A stretch of 64,000 bases of DNA from Lachnospiraceae bacterium UBA4260 (GTDB lineage Bacteria; Bacillota; Clostridia; Lachnospirales; Lachnospiraceae), in the NCBI GenBank assembly GCA_002395235.1, contig DGWK01000007.1, positions 6,197-70,196 on the forward strand. Reading direction: 5' to 3'. A program made the translations under genes and the position numbers. The notes under the pieces are model-generated. The model worked only from the letters and a program-made list of their open reading frames with translations. It was not told the origin of the DNA and ran no database searches. This document shows, piece after piece, positions 8,534 to 16,005 of the stretch; the stretch's first letter is position 1; each line of letters starts with the position of its first letter.

Positions 8534-10414
8534 ATGAAACGTAGACTAGCTCTTCTTTTAGCTCTCTCTCTTACCTTTGCGTCCTTCCCTGTCGCAGGAG
8601 TCGGTGCAGCTGAAGCAGAAACACCTGCAGCAGTTGAGCAGACTTTAGAAGCGACGGAAGAGACTGAGCAGGCAGAGACCGAGGCAGTCACAGAGAAAGA
8701 AGAAGCAGCCGCTGCCGGAAACAGTGAGGCAGCCGCTGTTGAAGAAGTATCCGGTGAAGCAGCGTCATCCGAAGGAAAAGCAGCAGAGGAAGCCGAATCC
8801 ACAGAGAAAAAGGAAACAGAGGAAACGACGGCCGCCGATACAGAAGCTGCTCCGGAAGAGGAATCTGCGGCAGCAGCTACAACAAGTGCAGAAGCAGCTC
8901 CTGTAGTGGAGCCTGCAGTTGTGAAAGTTGATCCGAAAACAGTCGTAGAGGAGAAGAAGACCGAGAAGGTAGCTGATGGCTGGTACTCCAATAACACTGT
9001 TTATTACAGGAACGGAAATAAAGTTACCGGATTACAGTATCTTATTTTTCAAGGCAAAAACTATGGCTTCTTCTTTGATAAGAATGGAGTCAAGAAGACC
9101 GGCTGGGTGACAGTTGACAATAAGGGAACGGTTTGCTATTTTGCAGATAGCAGGTGCCCGTCTTATCCGGCAGGAGTTATGCTGGTCGGACTCAGAAAGA
9201 TTGGCAATTATTGGTTCTACCTGGCAGATGCTGCATATGCGAAGGCACACAATGTGACCAGAGGTAAGCAGATTTCCGGCTGGCAGGTTATTGGCGGTAA
9301 TACTTATTATTTCAAAGCAGGTACCCAGGGCAGTTATCCTACGGGTGCAGCATACACCGGATGTAAGTTAATGGGCGGTAAGTATTATTACTTCGCAGAT
9401 TCGCGCTATCCATCAATGCACGAGGGTGCAATGCTGACCGGATTCAGAGACATCGGAGGTAACGTTTTTTACTTTGCAGATTCCGCATACCCGAGTCAGC
9501 CGAGGGGAACAATGGTAAAAGGTCTTGTAAAGATCGGTAAGTATTATCGTTATTTCAAAGGTAACGGAGTTCTTGCTAAAGGCTGGACGACAGTTAACGG
9601 CAGAGTTGCTTACTATAACGCAAATTACGGTGTGGCCCAAAAAGGCTGGCGTGCCAAAGGCAGTTCCTGGTATTACATTATGGACAATGGCTTGGCCAGA
9701 CTGGGTTGGATCAAGTTCGCCAATTCAAATTCATTGTACTATCTGGATCCCGCTCGGGGCGGCAAGATGGCCACAGGTTCCGTGTTGATGCCGAATGGAA
9801 AGCTCTTCTTCTTTGATTCCGAGGGACGCAGGGCGACCACACAGGGCTGGCAGACAGTAGGTGCTTACACCTACTACACCTATGCAAACGGAACATGTGC
9901 GCGCAATACGACTATTCAAGGCGTCAAGCTGGACAGCATGGGCAGATCCAAGATGACTGTCATGGACAGAAAAGCGCAGGGATATTCCAGTAGTACGAAT
10001 TACCTGATCCTTGTCAATAAGGGCGAGTACAAGGTCTGCATTTACAAGGGAAGGAAGAACGCTTGGGCTAAGGTCAAGGAGTGGTACTGCACACACGGCG
10101 GAAGCAATACTCCTAACGGCACATGGACACTCGATGATCATGTGACAAAGAGAAGCGCCAAGTACGGCTGGGCGGTATTTGATTATTCCAGTGCTGCATT
10201 TGCAACACACATTTCAGCGGGTAATTACTTCCACTCCATCCTGTATGAGAAATACATCGGACAGTATTATCCCAACACAAACCCTTACGACGAGGAGCCA
10301 ATGGATCCCTCTTTGAAGCAGAGTTACTCTCACGGCTGTGTCAGACTTGAGACTCAGAATGCAGAGTGGATCTGGGACAACGTTCCGCTTGGAACTAAGG
10401 TAGTTGTCTACTGA
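8534..10414 (+). CDS. Secreted L,D-transpeptidase (YkuD) with cell-wall-binding repeats
   Basis: A 626-residue exported protein. A signal peptide (KRRLALLLALSLTFASFPVA) is followed by an Ala/Glu-rich, very acidic linker of about 110 residues. About residues 150-470 consist of repeats of the choline-binding/CW-binding type (GW..., YY, YF patterns), some with an extended insert of the form FADSRYPS followed by GxMLTG. The C-terminal YkuD domain has HGGSNTPNGTW and the catalytic motif YSHGCVRL; the cysteine is the nucleophile that forms 3-3 crosslinks in peptidoglycan or attaches proteins to it. GGAGGAGG precedes the ATG. A WalR-like box lies just upstream, suggesting control by the essential wall two-component system. 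Monocistronic, judged from the strong hairpin that follows. Confidence 0.92.
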   Translation: MKRRLALLLALSLTFASFPVAGVGAAEAETPAAVEQTLEATEETEQAETEAVTEKEEAAAAGNSEAAAVEEVSGEAASSEGKAAEEAESTEKKETEETTAADTEAAPEEESAAAATTSAEAAPVVEPAVVKVDPKTVVEEKKTEKVADGWYSNNTVYYRNGNKVTGLQYLIFQGKNYGFFFDKNGVKKTGWVTVDNKGTVCYFADSRCPSYPAGVMLVGLRKIGNYWFYLADAAYAKAHNVTRGKQISGWQVIGGNTYYFKAGTQGSYPTGAAYTGCKLMGGKYYYFADSRYPSMHEGAMLTGFRDIGGNVFYFADSAYPSQPRGTMVKGLVKIGKYYRYFKGNGVLAKGWTTVNGRVAYYNANYGVAQKGWRAKGSSWYYIMDNGLARLGWIKFANSNSLYYLDPARGGKMATGSVLMPNGKLFFFDSEGRRATTQGWQTVGAYTYYTYANGTCARNTTIQGVKLDSMGRSKMTVMDRKAQGYSSSTNYLILVNKGEYKVCIYKGRKNAWAKVKEWYCTHGGSNTPNGTWTLDDHVTKRSAKYGWAVFDYSSAAFATHISAGNYFHSILYEKYIGQYYPNTNPYDEEPMDPSLKQSYSHGCVRLETQNAEWIWDNVPLGTKVVVY

Positions 10415-10449
10415 TAAAAAAATACTCGCAGAGTAAGATGTGAAGATCG

Positions 10450-10488
10450 GATATCCGGCACAGCATGTGCCGGATATCTTGTGTTTTC
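10450..10488 (+). terminator. Rho-independent terminator after the L,D-transpeptidase gene
   Basis: A perfect 12-base-pair stem (GATATCCGGCAC with GTGCCGGATATC, 5-base loop) is followed by TTGTGTTTTC. It lies 35 bases after the stop codon. Confidence 0.7.
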
Positions 10489-10509
10489 AATAATACAGGA
10501 GAACGCACT

Positions 10510-11529
10510 ATGAATATTATCGTGACCGGCGGAGCCGGTTTTATCGGATCTAATTTCGTTTTTTACATGCTGGACAAACATCCGGAAGATCGGATCATCT
10601 GTGTGGACAGCCTCACCTATGCGGGCAATCTGTCTACCTTGGAGTCGGTTATGAATAACCCGAATTTCCGCTTTGTGAAGTTGGATATCCGTGACCGCGA
10701 AGGGATTGACCGCCTCTTTGCAGAGGAGAAGCCGGAAATTATTGTGAATTTTGCCGCCGAGTCGCACGTCGACCGCTCTATTGAGAACCCGGGGATCTTC
10801 CTGGAGACCAACATCATGGGAACAGCCGTGCTCATGGACGCCTGCAGAAAACACGGAATCGTCAGATTCCATCAGGTTTCTACCGATGAAGTGTATGGCG
10901 ATCTGCCGCTGGACAGACCGGACCTCTTCTTCACAGAGGAGACGCCCATTCACACCAGCAGTCCTTACAGCACGTCGAAGGCCTCGGCGGATCTCCTTGT
11001 GCTGGCTTATCACAGGACATACGGACTGCCCGTGACGATCAGCCGCTGCTCAAACAACTATGGACCTTACCAGTTCCCGGAAAAGCTGATCCCTTTGATG
11101 ATCGCCAACGCGCTGCATGACCAGCCTCTGCCGGTCTATGGCGAAGGACTCAATGTCAGGGACTGGCTCTATGTGGAGGATCACTGCAAAGCGATTGACC
11201 TGATCCTGCGCGGAGGACGTGTCGGAGAGGTCTACAACATCGGCGGCCACAACGAGATGAGAAATATAGACATCGTCAAATTGATCTGCGCGGAGCTCGG
11301 AAAGCCGGAGAGCCTGATCACTTATGTGACAGACCGCAAAGGGCATGACCAGCGTTACGCAATCGATCCGGCCAAGATCCATGCAGAGCTTGGGTGGCTC
11401 CCGGAGACAATGTTCGCGGACGGAATCCGGAAGACGATCCGCTGGTATCTCGATAATCAGGAGTGGTGGGAGACGATCCGCTCCGGGGAATATCGGAATT
11501 ATTATGAGAAGATGTACGGGAACAGATAA
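10510..11529 (+). CDS. rfbB: dTDP-glucose 4,6-dehydratase
   Basis: The 339-residue short-chain dehydrogenase-fold enzyme converts dTDP-glucose to dTDP-4-keto-6-deoxyglucose with bound NAD. It shows the N-terminal nucleotide loop TGGAGFIGSNF, FAAESHVDRSI, the STDEVYGD stretch containing the catalytic Thr-Asp-Glu, YSTSKASADL with the Tyr-Lys pair, SRCSNNYGPYQFPEKLIP and the C-terminal GWLPE. The start at 10510 was chosen because AGGAG precedes it and the Rossmann motif begins immediately; an upstream in-frame ATG at 10465 lies within the terminator. No rfbA, rfbC or rfbD is in the window. The WecE-type aminotransferase encoded convergently would use exactly this product, so the two genes probably feed one aminosugar pathway. 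Confidence 0.93.
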   Translation: MNIIVTGGAGFIGSNFVFYMLDKHPEDRIICVDSLTYAGNLSTLESVMNNPNFRFVKLDIRDREGIDRLFAEEKPEIIVNFAAESHVDRSIENPGIFLETNIMGTAVLMDACRKHGIVRFHQVSTDEVYGDLPLDRPDLFFTEETPIHTSSPYSTSKASADLLVLAYHRTYGLPVTISRCSNNYGPYQFPEKLIPLMIANALHDQPLPVYGEGLNVRDWLYVEDHCKAIDLILRGGRVGEVYNIGGHNEMRNIDIVKLICAELGKPESLITYVTDRKGHDQRYAIDPAKIHAELGWLPETMFADGIRKTIRWYLDNQEWWETIRSGEYRNYYEKMYGNR

Positions 11530-11540
11530 CCGATAACGGA

Positions 11541-11586
11541 AAAGACTCCGCTGGGACTGGATTTACCAGTCCCGCGGAGTCTTTTT
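11541..11586. terminator. Bidirectional terminator between rfbB and the aminosugar operon
   Basis: Long, almost perfect stem: AAAGACTCCGC and GGGACTGG pair with CCAGTCCC and GCGGAGTCTTT, with A-rich and T-rich flanks on the two sides. It serves both convergent transcripts. Confidence 0.85.
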
Positions 11587-11621
11587 CTATACGATTTTTT
11601 AGGATCGTAAAACGATCCGAA

Positions 11622-11987
11622 TTACAGCCTTGAAATAATGACGCCCAAAATGATGATGCCGACCCCCAGCGCTTTGCGGGGGGAGACTTTCTCCTTCAGG
11701 ATCAGGACGCCCATAATAAAGACCCAGACAAAACTTGTCGCGGTGATGCAGGGCATGACCGATACCGGGACATGGATCAGGGCAATCTGGTTAATGACCA
11801 GAGTGGAAAACAGAAGGCCGTAGGATATGATGACGCGGGGATTCAGGAATTTACTGAAGAACCCGCTCTTTTTGGCCTCTGTGATGTTGGCCTGCTTTTT
11901 GAGTATGATCTGGCTGAGGGCTGTGACGAAAGCGGCTATTATGGCAGCTCCGTAACAAAACGCAGGTGTGAAGAGTTCCGAATTCAT
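11622..11987 (-). CDS. Small EamA/SMR-type membrane subunit (ArnE/ArnF-like), subunit 2
   Basis: A 121-residue protein with four membrane helices, the size and layout of small multidrug resistance-type proteins and of the ArnE/ArnF flippase subunits. The last helix (ALGVGIIILGVIISRL) and the preceding WVFIMGVLILKEKVSPRKA match the conserved end of EamA half-domains, where a Glu in the LxxKE motif precedes the final helix. It is the last gene of the minus-strand operon and follows a second protein of the same type, as expected for a heterodimer. The likely role is flipping a lipid-linked aminosugar across the membrane; that is inferred from the operon and not from a specific motif. GGAGG stands 5 bases before the ATG. 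Confidence 0.75.
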   Translation of the reverse strand: MNSELFTPAFCYGAAIIAAFVTALSQIILKKQANITEAKKSGFFSKFLNPRVIISYGLLFSTLVINQIALIHVPVSVMPCITATSFVWVFIMGVLILKEKVSPRKALGVGIIILGVIISRL

Positions 11988-12011
11988 TATTACCTCCGTA
12001 CAAAAGCCAGT

Positions 12012-12377
12012 TTAGCCGGCTTTTTCGTCGCTGATACTGACGACCATTCCGATTGAAATGACGATAATGCCCAGAATCTGTTTCCAGGTGATGGTCTCGT
12101 GGAAGATCAAACGAGCCCAGACGAAAATGAGTATATAGCTGAAGCCCCGTCGCAGATACGCGGTTGTCAGCGGGAGCTTCTCCAGGATCAGCTGCCAGCA
12201 GACGGCGTAGAACCCCAGGATCAGCACAGCCAGGCAGAACCAGGCGATGTAGCCGGCTGAGAGGAAAGGATACCGCCCGCCCAGCTTGAGACAGGGGGAC
12301 GTCAGGCTCTCCATGAAGACGGCGACGATCGCCAGCAGTATGATATTGCTTCGTTTGTCAAGAAATTTATCTAACAC
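12012..12377 (-). CDS. Small EamA/SMR-type membrane subunit (ArnE/ArnF-like), subunit 1
   Basis: A 121-residue, four-helix membrane protein, homologous in plan to the next gene. It contains LEKLPLTTAYLRRGFSYI, which resembles the 'LP.s.AY' region conserved in ArnE/EmrE-type proteins, then LIFHETITWKQILGIIVI, the conserved end with the Glu before the last helix. The start is a GTG at 12377, nine bases after the ATP-grasp stop codon, with a weak ribosome site (GAGG), so translation may be coupled. Together with the downstream subunit it probably forms a heterodimeric flippase for an undecaprenyl-linked sugar. General drug export is the main alternative. Confidence 0.75.
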   Translation of the reverse strand: MLDKFLDKRSNIILLAIVAVFMESLTSPCLKLGGRYPFLSAGYIAWFCLAVLILGFYAVCWQLILEKLPLTTAYLRRGFSYILIFVWARLIFHETITWKQILGIIVISIGMVVSISDEKAG

Positions 12378-12386
12378 GGCGTAACC

Positions 12387-13610
12387 TCATTCCCATATAA
12401 GGGGTTTAATGCCATCGGGCGTCTCGGTGTCGACCTGAAGCATTTCGCGAACCCGGGCAGCCCGCTGTGCGAAAGTGACGCGGTCCGGGGCACTTATGAT
12501 CAGGGCTATGCGGGAAGTCTTGTCGGTGTGTCCCTCTTTGTTCTCCGTGCCGGCCTTGAGTTTGTCGAGCTGATTCCGGTGAACGTAGGGAAGAGCCTGC
12601 ACTTCCCCCACACCGCTTACACGCAGGATTTTGCCGTCGGGCACATAGAAGGCCAGATAGCCGCAGACGCACTGCTGGGGCAGGATCTCGGGAAGACCTT
12701 TCTGCTTTCCGGAGGCGATATCGAGAAGGAACCCTTCCGTATCGAGGCCGCAGGAGAGATGGATCAGATCGGAGGAGATGAAGACGCCGCCTCCTCTGGC
12801 CGCCGTTTCGATCAGGTAGATGTCGTCGCCGTCCATGATGAACTCACTGTGCGTGATGCCCTGTTTGAGGCCGAACCCTTTGATGATCCGGGTATTCAGA
12901 TCCAGGACGCGCTGCCGCAGCGGGTCGTCCGCGACGGTAGGGAAGATGCGGCTCTTGGCGGCAAAGGCGTCGGGCAGGTCAAAATAGAGCGTGTCCCCGA
13001 TGCAGAGATTGCGGAATTCATAGTCCACGGCCAGGCCTTCTACCAGGAACTCGCGTCCGGTGGCGAAGCGCTCGATGAGAACGTTGCGGTTTGAGGACCA
13101 GCGGGCGGCCTCGGCATATTTTGCCTTAAGTTCATCGGCACTGCGGCAGACCTGTACGCCGCGGCTTCCCTGGGTATCCAGAGGCTTGATGATGACGCTG
13201 CCGCCGATCTCCTCGTAGTAGGCCAGGGCCTGATCGAGGGAGGAGACGGTTCGGTGAGGCAGAAGCTTAATGCCCAGCTGCGCCATGCGCTCTCTCATAA
13301 GGCTCTTGTCGGTGAAAAGGCAGCCGGTCTCGTATCCGATGCCGGGCAGGCCCATCTTCTCGGCGACATAGGCGACGGAGCGCACCGCGATGTCGGTCTG
13401 GTCCGTGATCACGCCGCAGACGGAGTGCGCGCGGGCAAATTCCAGGATGCTTTCCTTGTCCCTGACATCGATGAGCAGGGAGTCCTTGATATAAGGCTTA
13501 AAGGCGTCGGAGATGACCGGCGCCGCGAGCAGAACGTTGTAAGAGCGGGAAGCCCTCTGAACCAGAGGAAGCTGAAAATCTCCCGCTCCGATGATAAGAA
13601 TGTTTTCCAT
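12387..13610 (-). CDS. ATP-grasp domain ligase in aminosugar operon
   Basis: The 407-residue cytoplasmic protein has an N-terminal Rossmann-like region (ILIIGAGDFQLPLV), then an ATP-grasp fold. KPLDTQGSRGV (near residue 145) is the glycine-rich loop and IKPL provides the ATP-binding lysine; HSEFIMDGDDIYLIETAARGGG (start near residue 262) carries the metal-binding Glu residues. It resembles the PurK/PylC/BacD-type carboxylate-amine ligases, which activate a carboxylate as acyl phosphate and join it to an amine. Its place between an aminotransferase/ArnC-like pair and two flippase subunits suggests that the amine is the 4-amino group of the sugar and that the acyl donor is an amino acid or another small acid; that is inference. 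Its ribosome site lies in a tandem duplication. Confidence 0.85.
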   Translation of the reverse strand: MENILIIGAGDFQLPLVQRASRSYNVLLAAPVISDAFKPYIKDSLLIDVRDKESILEFARAHSVCGVITDQTDIAVRSVAYVAEKMGLPGIGYETGCLFTDKSLMRERMAQLGIKLLPHRTVSSLDQALAYYEEIGGSVIIKPLDTQGSRGVQVCRSADELKAKYAEAARWSSNRNVLIERFATGREFLVEGLAVDYEFRNLCIGDTLYFDLPDAFAAKSRIFPTVADDPLRQRVLDLNTRIIKGFGLKQGITHSEFIMDGDDIYLIETAARGGGVFISSDLIHLSCGLDTEGFLLDIASGKQKGLPEILPQQCVCGYLAFYVPDGKILRVSGVGEVQALPYVHRNQLDKLKAGTENKEGHTDKTSRIALIISAPDRVTFAQRAARVREMLQVDTETPDGIKPLIWE

Positions 13611-13641
13611 ATGTGATTCCTTTATTATGTGATTCCTTTAT
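13611..13641. repeat. 16-base tandem duplication containing the ATP-grasp ribosome site
   Basis: The unit ATGTGATTCCTTTATT occurs almost twice in tandem (second copy 13627-13641). On the minus strand each copy carries AAAGGA at ribosome-site distance from a start position, so the gene has two stacked Shine-Dalgarno sequences. It overlaps the stop codon of the upstream glycosyltransferase. Confidence 0.8.
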
Positions 13642-14636
13642 GGATGCTCTTCTTGCGGTTTTTCCTCAGGCTCGTCGGCACGCCTGTAGATTTCGCGAAT
13701 GACGAACTGGGGCGAATTGTTCAGGGAGATGTAGATTCTTCCGATATATTCGCCGATGAGTCCCAGCATGAACATGATCATGCCTCCGATGAATAGGAGC
13801 ATGGACATGAGAGAACTGTATCCGATGGCGACGTTCGGGTTGACCAGCTTGTGGACAACGGTGTAGACGACCATGATCATACCCAGAAAAGCGCAGATAA
13901 TGCCGCAGCTGGTGGCAAAGCGCAGGGGCTTTACGGAAAAAGCGGTAAAGCTGTTCATCCAGAGCGCGAAGGATTTGCGGAAACTGTAATGTCCTACGCC
14001 TATGGTGCGCTCCCTTTCTTCCATCTCCACGTTCACAACGTTCTTAGTGGAACGCAGCATGAGTCCGGACAGATAGGGATAAGGGTTCTTGTACTTGATC
14101 ACCTCGTCCTTGACAAAGCGCTTCATGACAGAGAAATTGGAGAATTTCAATTCCTTGTCCTTGCCGAGGAGCCAGGTGGCAACGGCGTCGTTGACCTTGG
14201 AACCGAAATTTTTGAAGGCGGACTGCGTCTTGTGCGGGTATTTGGCGATGGCGACGTCGGCGTCGGAATTAAGGAGGGGATCCATGAGATCCCATAGTCT
14301 GTCAGTGGGACACTGCTGGTCGTCGTCTATAAAGACGATGTAATCGCCGTCCGCGTAGTGGCAGCCGCAGATCAGGGCATTGTGGCGCCCGCCGTTCTTG
14401 GCCAGGTCAATGGCGATCACCTGCGGATCTTTTTCAGCCTCTTTCCGGATTACGGAGAGGAGGTTGTCGGGGGAACAGTCGTTGACTGCGATGATTTGAT
14501 AAGTAAAATCAGGCCGTTGTGAGACGACCTGACGAATTTCATCTATGACGAGTCCTACGGACCCTTCGCTGTGGTAACACGGAATGATGAAGCTGATCAG
14601 CTTCTTTCCGCTCTTATGGATTGCATCGATATTCAC
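13638..14636 (-). CDS. ArnC/DPM-like polyprenyl-phosphate glycosyltransferase, GT2 family
   Basis: A 332-residue GT2 enzyme with the DPM1/ArnC/GtrB architecture. A cytoplasmic catalytic domain (residues 1-225) has SFIIPCYHSEGSV, NDCSPDN and the metal-binding FIDDDQQ; two membrane helices follow at about residues 235-260 and 270-295. Such enzymes transfer a sugar from a nucleotide donor to undecaprenyl phosphate on the inner face. The neighbours suggest that the donor is a dTDP-4-amino-4,6-dideoxyhexose. The start is a GTG with AGGAG ahead of it, 12 bases after the aminotransferase stop codon. A different donor cannot be excluded from sequence. Confidence 0.85.
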   Translation of the reverse strand: MNIDAIHKSGKKLISFIIPCYHSEGSVGLVIDEIRQVVSQRPDFTYQIIAVNDCSPDNLLSVIRKEAEKDPQVIAIDLAKNGGRHNALICGCHYADGDYIVFIDDDQQCPTDRLWDLMDPLLNSDADVAIAKYPHKTQSAFKNFGSKVNDAVATWLLGKDKELKFSNFSVMKRFVKDEVIKYKNPYPYLSGLMLRSTKNVVNVEMEERERTIGVGHYSFRKSFALWMNSFTAFSVKPLRFATSCGIICAFLGMIMVVYTVVHKLVNPNVAIGYSSLMSMLLFIGGMIMFMLGLIGEYIGRIYISLNNSPQFVIREIYRRADEPEEKPQEEHP

Positions 14637-14648
14637 AAATGACTCCTG

Positions 14649-15785
14649 TTATTGTGCAAAATAGGAAAGTACAGTCTCGATCACCTTGCTGCGTTCCTCT
14701 TCCGTCATGCCGAAGTAGAGAGGAAGCCTTGCCAGACGGTCGCTCTCGACCGTGGTATAGACGTCTTCTCCGTTAAAGCGCCCGAAGCGCCTGCCGGCAG
14801 GGGAGGAGTGCAGAGGTACGTAGTGGAATACGCATCCCACATCGTGACTGTGAAGATAGTCAATAAACTCTGTGCGCTGACGAAGATCGCGCAGCTTTAC
14901 GTAGTACATATGAGCGTTGTGCACACACTCTTCGGGAATCGTGGGCAGAACGAGCCGGCCCTGTGCCGAAAGAGGCGCGAAGGCTTCGTTGTAAGCGTTC
15001 CATGTCGCCAGGCGATTTTCATTAATGCGGTCCGCCTCTTGGAGCTGCGCCCAGAGATAGGCGGCGTTCATGTCGCTGGGAAGGTAGCTGCTTCCGTACT
15101 CGACCCAGGTGTATTTGTCCACCTGTCCGCGGAAGAAGCGGGCTCTGTTCGTTCCTTTCTCTCTTAAGATCTCCGCGGGTTCGATGTCTTCCTTATGGTT
15201 GAGGATCAGCGCGCCGCCCTCGCCCATGGAATAATTCTTGGTCTCGTGGAAAGAATAACAGCCGAAATCGCCGATTGTTCCCAGGGCTCTCCCCTTGTAG
15301 GTTGACATTACGCCCTGCGCCGCGTCTTCGATCACTTTCAGGTCGTGCCTGCGGGCGATCTCCATGATCTTGTCCATCTCACAGGCAACGCCTGCGTAGT
15401 GGACGGCCATGATCGCCTTGGTCCTGTCTGTGATCGCGTCTTCGATCTTATTCTCATCTATGTTCATGGTATCCGGGCGGATATCGATAAATACGGGCGT
15501 GGCTCCGGTCAGGACGATGGAAGTAGCTGTGCTTGAAAAAGTGAAACTGGGAAGGATCACCTCATCGCCCTTCTCGAGGCCGCACAGAAGCGCAGCCATC
15601 TCAAGAGCAGTGGTTCCGCTTGTGGTCAGAAGAGCGCCGGGGGCGCCGAAACGATCCTCTATCCAGGTGTTGCACTTCCGGGTAAACTGCCCGTCGCCGC
15701 AGATCTTGTGCGCATCGATGGCCTGTTGTACATATTTAAGCTCCGTTCCGATGAACGGAGGAATGTTAAAAGGGATTTTCGTCAT
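14649..15785 (-). CDS. wecE: DegT/DnrJ-type aminotransferase, WecE/RffA-like
   Basis: A 378-residue fold-type I PLP aminotransferase. It begins with IPFNIPPFIGTELKYV and GDGQFT, contains LLTTSGTTALEMAALL, and has the PLP lysine in SFHETKNYSMGEGGAL. These segments closely match RffA/WecE, which converts dTDP-4-keto-6-deoxyglucose into dTDP-4-amino-4,6-dideoxygalactose (Fuc4N) with glutamate as amino donor. The substrate would be made by the rfbB product encoded nearby. It is the first gene of the five-gene minus-strand operon; GGAG precedes the ATG. The gluco-isomer (dTDP-viosamine) is a possible alternative product, since stereochemistry is hard to read from sequence. Confidence 0.88.
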   Translation of the reverse strand: MTKIPFNIPPFIGTELKYVQQAIDAHKICGDGQFTRKCNTWIEDRFGAPGALLTTSGTTALEMAALLCGLEKGDEVILPSFTFSSTATSIVLTGATPVFIDIRPDTMNIDENKIEDAITDRTKAIMAVHYAGVACEMDKIMEIARRHDLKVIEDAAQGVMSTYKGRALGTIGDFGCYSFHETKNYSMGEGGALILNHKEDIEPAEILREKGTNRARFFRGQVDKYTWVEYGSSYLPSDMNAAYLWAQLQEADRINENRLATWNAYNEAFAPLSAQGRLVLPTIPEECVHNAHMYYVKLRDLRQRTEFIDYLHSHDVGCVFHYVPLHSSPAGRRFGRFNGEDVYTTVESDRLARLPLYFGMTEEERSKVIETVLSYFAQ

Positions 15786-16005
15786 AGGATCAGCTCCTTA
15801 CTCATACTACATTACCGTAATTATACTATTATAAAACGGATTTTCCTACAAGTTTTTGCAGATGACGGAGCGCGTCAAATTGCCGCATTGTTGTTTTGCC
15901 TTCTTGCTTTAAAAGGGAGCATACGGTAGAATTACGATGATATATCAGGTTTTGTTTACAGTCAACGGCTCGTTGCGAGAGACCGGAATAATTTGGAGTG
16001 TGCAA
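15786..16005. promoter_or_regulatory. Divergent promoter region between the aminosugar and polysaccharide operons
   Basis: AT-rich 220-base gap separating two operons that point away from each other. Two overlapping TATAAT-like hexamers read on the minus strand around 15815-15835, but I found no convincing -35 at the right distance for either direction. An in-frame upstream ATG at 15937 for the plus-strand gene has no ribosome site. Confidence 0.35.

Noticed and set aside
8986..9900. Direct repeats in the L,D-transpeptidase gene considered as CRISPR or tandem DNA repeats
   Set aside because: The repetition is in the protein (CW-binding repeats) and is imperfect at DNA level, with no spacer structure.
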